From positions 1 through 64,000 of the forward strand of contig CANQKM010000004.1 in assembly GCA_947624485.1 (NCBI GenBank): a DNA stretch of 64,000 bases, written 5' to 3'. Below the pieces are notes generated by a model. The model searched no databases. It worked only from the letters and a program-made list of their open reading frames with translations, and was not told the origin of the DNA. Below, one piece after another: positions 10,044-15,257 of the stretch (positions are counted from its first letter, which is position 1; each line of letters opens with the position of its first letter). Source of the stretch: an uncultured Clostridia bacterium (GTDB lineage Bacteria > Bacillota > Clostridia > UBA1381). The position numbers and the translations under genes are program-made.

Positions 10044-10089
10044 ATTACAACAATCATTGCACACAAACTTGTGTCAATATTATTGTAAT
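10044..10089. repeat. Long imperfect hairpin between the two repeat copies
   Basis: ATTACAA-C-AAT-C-ATTG-C-ACACAA pairs with TTGTGT-CAAT-ATT-A-TTGTAAT, giving 20 base pairs with two bulged Cs on one arm, one mismatch and an AC loop. It is followed by ATTTTTG on the plus strand. It could be a rightward terminator or a folded recombination site. Confidence 0.5.
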
Positions 10090-10164
10090 ATTTTTGCCTA
10101 AATTTTCTAAGGAATATACAAAAATATTGTTGTATATGCAAAAAAATCGGAGCGCAGCCTTAAA

Positions 10165-10304
10165 TTACGGTCACGCTCCTTACAAAAATGTCCGCATTTT
10201 TAACCCCATTTTCGGGGTATCGAATATAATTTCATTACCCTGTCGGTTTTCGGCTAAAAAAAACCTTGATTTTATGCGAATTTTTTGCTTAAAATGCGGA
10301 CTAT
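10165..10304. repeat. Structured repeat element, copy 2
   Basis: Shares TTACGGTCACGCTCC, an AAAAATG stretch, ATTACCCTGTCGG and a TTTTATGCG box with copy 1. The bounding arms are GTCCGCATTTTTAA and TTAAAATGCGGAC: the outer seven bases differ from copy 1 on both sides but remain complementary, and one base is bulged as in copy 1. Confidence 0.65.
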
Positions 10305-10458
10305 GACGCTTATTTCTCTTATGTTCAGCGTCCTTTTTCAGTCGTGCTGTTTTTCGACATTTATCACAGTATTTCGTTCTGCGCTCTGTCAGAATATAAT
10401 TCTCACCACATATTGTACATTTTTCGTATTTGTCAGTTTCATCAGCCTTATGTACAAT
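10180..10458 (-). pseudogene. Zinc-finger-like gene fragment without a start
   Basis: The minus strand is open for about 92 codons with no ATG and with in-frame stops just upstream. It reads ADETDKYEKCTICGENYIL, then RTKYCDKCRKTARLKKD and a basic tail. The CxxC...CxxC spacing is a short zinc-ribbon pattern common in mobile-element proteins. The same region after repeat copy 1 (about 9915-10020) holds a more decayed version with stops (CGICHNS). I read both as relics of a duplicated gene. No function can be assigned. Confidence 0.45.
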
Positions 10459-10627
10459 TCACTGTCATTCGGCAGAACGGCAGTTCTGAACCATCTGCAC
10501 AACAGCGAGTATGAAATTGTCTGTGGCCATATGCTGCTATCGTCATTGTCCTTGAAAACACAAGGTGTTTCGGGAGCTACTGTGAATTATCTTTTTTCAA
10601 AGCGTAGTCGATACCGTTTTCGGAGTA

Positions 10628-10660
10628 CGAAAAAAGCGGCTGCTTTTAACAACCGCTTAA
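10628..10660 (-). terminator. Leftward terminator
   Basis: On the minus strand AAGCGG and CCGCTT pair across TTGTTAAAAGCAG and are followed by TTTTTCG. It would stop leftward transcription coming from about 10.97 kb. Confidence 0.55.
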
Positions 10661-10776
10661 ATCTATATTTGATTTTTTCTTTTGTAACTGGTTATGTAAC
10701 TGGTTATTATTTCTAAATTTGAGCGTCTTTCATTTGAACCTCCAGCATAATTTTATATAAATTTTATTTTATAAGT

Positions 10777-10971
10777 TTATCCCATTATACCACAAGCATT
10801 ATAGAAAGACAAGCCCTGAAGGATTACCTTTCCGTGAATAATCAAGTTATTTCGCCCAAACATCACTGTTTGCGGACTCAACGCCATATGCTTGTTCGCA
10901 TCTTTAATCACATCATAGAACGCCCAATAAGCACTGTCGTTCATATCCGTAAACGGATTGATTTTACTCAT
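10777..10971 (-). CDS. Small ORF, possible SLH-domain relic
   Basis: A 64-codon frame starting MSKINPFTDMNDSAYWAFYD. NPFTD followed by a W/Y-rich helix, then QTVMFGRNNLI at the place where SLH domains have a TFxPxxxITR motif, resembles a single eroded S-layer-homology repeat. The ribosome site is weak (GGGAAAG). It sits in the repeat-rich accessory strip and could be a decayed fragment of a surface-protein gene or a chance ORF. Confidence 0.3.
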   Translation of the reverse strand: MSKINPFTDMNDSAYWAFYDVIKDANKHMALSPQTVMFGRNNLIIHGKVILQGLSFYNACGIMG

Positions 10972-11033
10972 ATTCGCTTTCCCACTTTTTATTTTTTGTC
11001 ATATCTGATTACCCCTTTCCAAATTTCCATATC

Positions 11034-11056
11034 AAAAAAGGAGCGTCAAACGCTCC
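11034..11056 (-). terminator. Leftward terminator after the cassette
   Basis: GGAGCGT-TTG-ACGCTCC (minus strand) followed by TTTTTT. With the AAAATATCACGA/TCGTGATATTTT hairpin at 11097-11129 it would end leftward transcription of the three-gene cassette. Confidence 0.75.
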
Positions 11057-11096
11057 CGATTTTCTTTGCCTTATGGTCGAAAAATCCGTCCATAAA

Positions 11097-11129
11097 AAAA
11101 TATCACGATAAGGTTTTTCGTGATATTTT
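11097..11129. terminator. AT-rich bidirectional hairpin
   Basis: AAAATATCACGA pairs with TCGTGATATTTT around TAAGGTTTT. It lies between the direct repeat at 11155 and the terminator at 11034. Confidence 0.55.
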
Positions 11130-11154
11130 GGCGTTTATATTTTGTTTTATAGAG

Positions 11155-11215
11155 GTTAATACTAAGCTTTGACTGTCTGAAACCCTTGATTTTAAGCCAT
11201 TTTCATCTAAAATCC
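11155..11215. repeat. Direct repeat R1 (left boundary of the three-gene cassette)
   Basis: It starts GTTAATACTAAGCTTTGACT and continues with CTGAAACCCTTGATTTTAAG and CCATTTT. The first 49 bases match R2 at 12706-12765 with two differences. The pair brackets three leftward ORFs and nothing else. Confidence 0.8.
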
Positions 11216-11333
11216 ATGGATTTATGTTTTTTACATCAAATTATTTATAATATTTCATAGTTTACACTTGTGTTGCTTACTGATCGAGAATTGTTATAAT
11301 AGTCTTGACAAAGTTAATTAAGACATTTTTCTA

Positions 11334-11951
11334 TTACAAATCCGTTTCCTTCATTTTCTTTATGATACTATCTCTATAATTTCCCGCATCACTATAAGAT
11401 TCAAACTCCTTAACATCATTATCATATACATCTATATCCCCTAAATGTCTTACGATTTCAGATGCTTCATCTCCATTATGTATCCAGAACAATATATCTG
11501 GCATACCATCTCTTTCATAGTTCCAGTCTTCTGGTGCAAAATTAGGATCAAATTTTGTTTTTGAAACCGGAATAAACCCGTAAAGGCTATACATTAAGGA
11601 CAATTTATCATCATTGTAGTTGTCTAATTTATTTCCTCCAAATTCTATAGCGGCGGGTAATAATGTAGATATAACATTATTCATAGCGCTATCACCTTTA
11701 AAAACAGAAATAATATTATTGTCTGTTGTGATTGCCACTCCTGCTTTTTTATCATTTGTAAGTAATAATTCCATACCCTCATATTCAGACTCATCGTGCA
11801 ATGTTACAAACGCCCCATAATCATTTTCTGATTTTGCTATTTTCAAAGCGTCGTGAAATTCTTTTGCTGTAGCAGTATTCAATTCATAATTTTTAATACC
11901 AATGCTAATATATGCTTTTTCCAGTTCCTTACTTATTGCATAATTGCCCAT
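11334..11951 (-). CDS. Hypothetical cassette protein, 205 residues
   Basis: The N-terminal part is helical; the middle has VAITTDNNIISVFKG and AAIEFGGNKLDNY, followed by LMYSLYGFIPVSKTKFD and FAPEDWN. The glycine-rich strand and the YxxxGFxPV segment recall acetyltransferase-like (GNAT) folds seen in phage and conjugative-element cargo proteins, but I cannot identify the acetyl-CoA loop with confidence. No signal peptide or membrane segment. The start overlaps the preceding 70-residue ORF by 19 bases, indicating translational coupling. Base composition is more AT-rich than the core genes. Function unknown; the GNAT-like idea is inference. Confidence 0.7.
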   Translation of the reverse strand: MGNYAISKELEKAYISIGIKNYELNTATAKEFHDALKIAKSENDYGAFVTLHDESEYEGMELLLTNDKKAGVAITTDNNIISVFKGDSAMNNVISTLLPAAIEFGGNKLDNYNDDKLSLMYSLYGFIPVSKTKFDPNFAPEDWNYERDGMPDILFWIHNGDEASEIVRHLGDIDVYDNDVKEFESYSDAGNYRDSIIKKMKETDL

Positions 11952-12145
11952 GCTAAATCCTCCGGTTTTCTTTTGTTTATTATGGCATATTTAATTGCTC
12001 CCTCTTTTACAAGATTTAGTTGTGTGCTACTGGCACCGCACTTAATCATTTCATTAATTACTGCTATCTTATACGCCTCTATATCTGCCTTATTTATATT
12101 AGCCATGTCGGGTTTTGAAATTATGCTTAATAAATATTTATTCAT
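11933..12145 (-). CDS. Small hypothetical cassette protein, 70 residues
   Basis: A compact predicted all-helical protein (KADIEAYKIAVINEMIKCG, then LVKEGAIKYAI and KPEDLAWAIMQ). Preceded by GGTGG about ten bases before ATG and overlapping the next gene by 19 bases, so the two are probably co-translated. The LVKEGAIxxAIxxxRxPEDxAWA pattern is one I associate with short hypothetical proteins of Clostridia mobile elements; no biochemical role is known to me. Confidence 0.65.
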   Translation of the reverse strand: MNKYLLSIISKPDMANINKADIEAYKIAVINEMIKCGASSTQLNLVKEGAIKYAIINKRKPEDLAWAIMQ

Positions 12146-12176
12146 AATACCACCTCTATTGATATAATATTAATTA

Positions 12177-12596
12177 TTATGACCAAATTACAGGAAGTAT
12201 TTCTGAAAAAGCATCATTAACTATGCGAACCATAGTCATTGTCAATTGGAGCAAACTTTCCGCCGCATTATCTTCACTGTATTGTGCATCTATTTGTGCC
12301 GATATTTCGCCCTTATTGTATATCGTAAACTTAATCCATCTATACTTATTATTAAGACTATTGCATAATTCCAACAATTGATTCCTTTTTGTTTCGTCAG
12401 CCTCAACTATAGAGAAAACTCGCATTGCCACATCTTTTTCTCCTATAATGACTAATATTCTATATGATTGCTTTTGAGGGCTTATCCAATCTATTGTTAA
12501 TATGTCATCATCGTTATCAGAATCGTTCCTAATTGTTGCATATTTTATTTTTAACTCATCTAATTTTTTTATATATTTTTCAGTCGCCTTTTTCAT
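12177..12596 (-). CDS. YbjN-domain-like protein
   Basis: 139 residues. A basic N-terminal helix is followed by alternating strands (IDWISPQ, SYRILVII, VAMRVFSIVEAD), a helix LLELCNSLNNKYRWIKF, a strand pair with GEISAQIDAQYS, and a C-terminal helix with VRIVNDAFSEILPVIW. This order (strands, LxxLNxLN helix, kFxxxxxGxI, acidic strand, final helix ending near P) matches the YbjN / type III secretion chaperone-like fold. Such proteins are thought to bind other proteins rather than act as enzymes. First gene of the three-gene cassette, 31 bases before the next ORF. Confidence 0.55.
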   Translation of the reverse strand: MKKATEKYIKKLDELKIKYATIRNDSDNDDDILTIDWISPQKQSYRILVIIGEKDVAMRVFSIVEADETKRNQLLELCNSLNNKYRWIKFTIYNKGEISAQIDAQYSEDNAAESLLQLTMTMVRIVNDAFSEILPVIWS

Positions 12597-12705
12597 TTGC
12601 TTGTCCTCTTTTCTATTATATTACAATTATATATTATCACAATATAGCATACGCTGTCAATTGTATTTTATAATGTTTTCATTTAAAAATATAATTAATT
12701 ATAAT

Positions 12706-12765
12706 GTTAATACTACGCTTTGACTGCCTGAAACCCTTGATTTTAAGCCATTTTTGCCCAAATCC
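12706..12765. repeat. Direct repeat R2 (right boundary of the three-gene cassette)
   Basis: Second copy of R1: GTTAATACTACGCTTTGACT, then CCTGAAACCCTTGATTTTAAG and CCATTTTTGCCCAAATCC. Divergence from R1 is concentrated in the last dozen bases. Confidence 0.8.
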
Positions 12766-12785
12766 AATGTGACCTCTCGTACCAC

Positions 12786-12822
12786 GTCGGCGCGAACGTC
12801 GCAGCGTTCGCGCCGACTTTTT
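12786..12822 (+). terminator. Strong rightward terminator with no rightward gene
   Basis: GTCGGCGCGAACG and CGTTCGCGCCGAC form a perfect 13-bp GC-rich stem followed by TTTTTATTT on the plus strand. All nearby genes run leftward, so its partner transcript is not apparent. Confidence 0.8.
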
Positions 12823-12836
12823 ATTTACTATCATTA

Positions 12837-13106
12837 TCAAAACTCATAATGTGTCCGCATACTGACAATTTTTACTGTTTTATTTTCATCGTCAATTTGA
12901 TACACAAGCCTATGCTGTACATTTATTCGCCGCGAGAACGCGCCGCTTAAATCTCCTGTCAGCTTTTCGTACGGCGGCGGTGTCTTATACGGATTTTCAC
13001 AAAGTATATCGATAAGCTGCTGCACCTTTCCGTCCAAATGCGCGGCTTTCAGCTTCGGAATGGCTTTTAATGCGGATTTTGTGAAAAATATTTTATACAT
13101 TACCAC
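12837..13106 (-). CDS. yoeB: YoeB-family toxin
   Basis: An 89-residue RelE-superfamily ribosome-dependent mRNA endonuclease. The YoeB signature is clear: FTKSALKAIPKLK at the start, PYKTPPPYEKLTGDLSG, then the core SRRINVQHRLVYQID and the C-terminal MRTHYEF, which supplies the His-Tyr pair. The catalytic Glu (YEKL region), Arg and His-Tyr are all present, so the toxin looks intact. Its start overlaps the last codons of the antitoxin gene, the normal YefM-YoeB arrangement. Adjacent to the cassette strip, it may stabilise that region. Confidence 0.92.
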   Translation of the reverse strand: MVMYKIFFTKSALKAIPKLKAAHLDGKVQQLIDILCENPYKTPPPYEKLTGDLSGAFSRRINVQHRLVYQIDDENKTVKIVSMRTHYEF

Positions 13107-13348
13107 TCAACCGCGCTTTCTTCGACACAATCCTCAATCGGCGTTTTCATACCTTCTACAATCTCGTCCTTCACTTCCCGATTGCGTGACAGATACAAGG
13201 TTTCCATAAGTCCGTTATAGTCCGCCTCGCTGATAATAACGGCATTTCCCGCTTTCGTGTTGACGTTTATTACATCATTAAATTCAACCGCCTGATTGAT
13301 ATAGTCGAACAAGTTTTTTCTGAGATTGGTTATATTTATATTTGTCAT
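13100..13348 (-). CDS. yefM: YefM/Phd-family antitoxin
   Basis: 82 residues from the ATG at 13348, chosen because GGAGGTGAATGAC precedes it; the longer ORF-track start would lie upstream of the promoter -10. It has the Phd/YefM DNA-binding N-terminus (NITNLRKNLFDYINQAVEF), the strand VINVNTKAGNAVIISEADY, and a C-terminal toxin-binding tail with IEDCVEESAVEW. It represses its own operon and neutralises YoeB. The toxin start lies within its last codons. Confidence 0.9.
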   Translation of the reverse strand: MTNINITNLRKNLFDYINQAVEFNDVINVNTKAGNAVIISEADYNGLMETLYLSRNREVKDEIVEGMKTPIEDCVEESAVEW

Positions 13349-13368
13349 GTCATTCACCTCCGACATTA

Positions 13369-13407
13369 TTATATGTACATAATAACGTACATATAACATT
13401 TTGTCAA
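13369..13407 (-). promoter_or_regulatory. yefM-yoeB promoter with autoregulatory palindrome
   Basis: On the minus strand TTGACA, 17 bases, TATTAT. A perfect 10-bp inverted repeat TTATATGTAC...GTACATATAA (13369-13396, 8-base centre) covers the -10 and start region, the expected place for YefM-YoeB autorepression. The GTACAT half-site matches the TGTACA core known for YefM operators. Confidence 0.85.
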
Positions 13408-13415
13408 GACCTCAT

Positions 13416-13967
13416 TCATATCTCCCTATACTGTTTTTGACCGATTTCGTAAAGGTCGCCGCCGCTGCAGTCGATAAGCACGACCGCCGGAAAATCCTCG
13501 ACTTCAAGGCGGCGTATGGCCTCCGTGCCGAGGTCGTCATACGCTACAACCTCCGCTTTCTTTATCGACTGCGCTATAAGCGCGCCAGCACCGCCTATCG
13601 CGCCGAGATACACGCAGGTGTTGCGCTTCATCGCGTCAACAACAGCCTCGCTCCTTGCGCCCTTGCCTATCATGCAGCCGAGTCCCTTGTCGAGAAGGAG
13701 CGGCGTGTACGCGTCCATTCTGCCAGCCGTTGTGGGACCGCACGAGCCTATCACCTCTCCCGGCTTCGCAGGGCAGGGACCGGCGTAATAAATCACGTTA
13801 TCGGTAAGGTCGATCGGAAACGGCTCGCCGTTTTCGTAATTTTTAACCATTCTTTCGTGCGCCGCGTCGCGTGCGGTGTATATCGTGCCGGTCAAAAGCA
13901 CGCTGTCACCGGCTTTAAGCTCCTTTATTTTATCCTTCGTAAGCGGCGTTGTGATTCTCTTTTCCAT
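13416..13967 (-). CDS. fumB: Class I fumarase beta subunit / C-terminal domain
   Basis: 183 residues of the C-terminal domain family of iron-sulfur hydro-lyases (fumarase/tartrate dehydratase beta). Recognisable are LKAGDSVLLTGTIYTARDAAH, YYAGPCPAKPGEVIGSCGPTTAGRMD, GLGCMIGKGAR and the NTCVYLGAIGGAGAL and YDDLGTEAIRRLEVEDFP segments. With an alpha subunit holding the 4Fe-4S cluster it interconverts fumarate and malate. ATG at 13967 chosen for GGAGGAG upstream. It starts four bases after the HAD gene stop, so the two are coupled. No alpha subunit lies next to it, which is unusual because the two halves are normally adjacent. Confidence 0.88.
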   Translation of the reverse strand: MEKRITTPLTKDKIKELKAGDSVLLTGTIYTARDAAHERMVKNYENGEPFPIDLTDNVIYYAGPCPAKPGEVIGSCGPTTAGRMDAYTPLLLDKGLGCMIGKGARSEAVVDAMKRNTCVYLGAIGGAGALIAQSIKKAEVVAYDDLGTEAIRRLEVEDFPAVVLIDCSGGDLYEIGQKQYREI

Positions 13968-13971
13968 AGCG

Positions 13972-14988
13972 TTACTCCTCCTCAATAAAATCGGCAATAC
14001 TGTTTAATATGTACTCGGCTTTCATGTCCTCGAAATATCCGCGCGACCTTTCGCCGTTTATACCTGTAAGCACGGCGCAGAAGTCCGCGCCCATCGCGCG
14101 CGCCGCGAGTATGTCCGCGCCCGCGTCGCCGACTATAAGCGCGCGTTTTATCTTATCCTTATCGTACAGCCCTTCGACTATCCTTTTATCGTCGTAATCC
14201 ATGCCGTAAAGCGCCTTCAGGAACATATACGGGTGCGGCTTTGTGAGCGCGTTGTTGCCGAGCGCTTGTTCCGCCGCCTCAACGTGGTCGTAGCAGCACA
14301 GCCCGTCAGTGGCAAAATATTTAAGCGCGCCCCAATCGGAAAGAGGTCGGAGCATTTCTATACCCGGTCTGCCTGTTCCGGTGCAGACGCGCTTGCCCGA
14401 GCTTAAAAGGCGCAGAATTTCAAGCAGCGTACTCTTTGGTATTATCGGTTCTTCCTTTTCGATAAGTCCGCTTTTAAAGCCGTTTTGCGACGGTTTGCCG
14501 TTAAGAGCGTCGCCCAGAAACCACTCCTGGAACAGTCCGTGCATCTCACGCCACATTTTGCCGTTGCGCCTTAAATCCTCCGCACTTTCGCCCGTGACGG
14601 CGGCGCACCTTTCCGCGAGAGTGTCATATGCGTCTATGATGTTGTCGGGAAGCTTTTTCGCGTATTCGAGCGCGGCGGTGAAAATATCGTTGTCCTCGCC
14701 GCCCGCAAGCCGCGCGCACAGCACGGTAACGTAACCCAAATCCCAGTTTGAGTTTACGCCCTTAGCTTTCAGCAGACCTATAAGCTTATCGCCGCAGAAA
14801 ACGCGTTCGCGTATTTTGTCCGCGCGGCGCATATACATTTCCGTATCGACATCCGCGCCGGCGCACATACTCATGTATTCCGCGGCCGTGAGAGCCGCGC
14901 TTGTCCAGTAGTTTTCCTCGCTTGTGATAACGCCGTCCATATCAAATATAACGGTGTCGTATTTGCTTAAAAATGATTTCAGCTTCAT
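13972..14988 (-). CDS. HAD-superfamily hydrolase
   Basis: 338 residues. Motif I is IFDMDGVI near residue 15, with the nucleophile Asp and the general-acid Asp. A large helical cap contains the WFLGDALNG region. Motif II is in KRVCTGTGRPG, followed by TKPHPYMFLKA, and motif IV is LIVGDAGADILAARAMGA. This is a phosphatase of the phosphoglycolate/beta-phosphoglucomutase-like branch; substrate unknown. ATG at 14988 is chosen because AAGGA precedes it and because the promoter at 15020-15049 puts the transcript start near 15013, which excludes the upstream ATG at 15015. First gene of an operon with the fumarase beta subunit; the pairing is not one I recognise. Confidence 0.85.
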   Translation of the reverse strand: MKLKSFLSKYDTVIFDMDGVITSEENYWTSAALTAAEYMSMCAGADVDTEMYMRRADKIRERVFCGDKLIGLLKAKGVNSNWDLGYVTVLCARLAGGEDNDIFTAALEYAKKLPDNIIDAYDTLAERCAAVTGESAEDLRRNGKMWREMHGLFQEWFLGDALNGKPSQNGFKSGLIEKEEPIIPKSTLLEILRLLSSGKRVCTGTGRPGIEMLRPLSDWGALKYFATDGLCCYDHVEAAEQALGNNALTKPHPYMFLKALYGMDYDDKRIVEGLYDKDKIKRALIVGDAGADILAARAMGADFCAVLTGINGERSRGYFEDMKAEYILNSIADFIEEE

Positions 14989-15019
14989 CGTATCGTTCCT
15001 TATGCTTTGTTTCATGTAC

Positions 15020-15049
15020 AGTATACCATTTTTATACGCCTGCTGTCAA
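15020..15049 (-). promoter_or_regulatory. Promoter of the HAD-fumB operon
   Basis: TTGACA, 18-base spacer, TATACT on the minus strand, directly downstream of the small RNA terminator. Its position decides the HAD gene start. Confidence 0.75.
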
Positions 15050-15062
15050 TCATGGCACGCAT

Positions 15063-15216
15063 AAAAAAGAGATACCCATTCAGACCTCCGTAAAATGCTT
15101 AAAGCAAATCCGAACATTGATAGGGTATCTCTTTAAGGGGGTAGAGTTGCTTTTCCAAGTTATGGTGGTTCAAAGACCACAGGCAGAAATGCCGGACTTG
15201 CGAAAAACAACTCTAT
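15063..15216 (-). ncRNA. Candidate free-standing structured small RNA, about 154 nt
   Basis: Bounded by its own promoter and an intrinsic terminator. The 5' domain has a closing stem AGAGTTG/CAACTCT with inner helices AAGT/ACTT and TGGT/ACCA. A CCCCCTTAA linker follows. The 3' domain is a perfect 10-bp AGAGATACCC/GGGTATCTCT stem enclosing an inner TTCGGA/TCTGAA helix and a GCTTTAAGC mini-hairpin, then TTTTTT. No convincing ORF exists on this strand. It lies between the ECF sigma operon and the HAD operon, each with separate signals. It is not a T-box, tmRNA, RNase P or SRP RNA by any landmark I can see, and it does not form the single long hairpin of 6S RNA. Confidence 0.7.
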
Positions 15217-15222
15217 AAGCGC

Positions 15223-15251
15223 AGTATAACAAATCACGAGGGAAATGTCAA
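15223..15251 (-). promoter_or_regulatory. Promoter of the small RNA
   Basis: TTGACA, exactly 17 bases, TATACT on the minus strand, just after the stop codon of the DUF4179 gene. The transcript should start about seven bases later, at the base of the first stem. Confidence 0.82.
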
Positions 15252-15257
15252 TACGGG

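Noticed and set aside
11155-12765. Integron attC sites
   Set aside because: Neither GTTRRRY nor RYYYAAC ends are present, and no integron integrase is in view.
15063-15100. Tiny ORF (ATG after GGAGG, about nine codons) in the small RNA terminator
   Set aside because: The start is within the stable terminator stem and the peptide is very short; likely coincidence.
15063-15216. 6S, SRP, tmRNA or T-box RNA
   Set aside because: The two-domain fold does not show the single long bubble-hairpin of 6S, the SRP tetraloop, a tRNA-like end or the T-box AGGGTGGNACCGCG motif.
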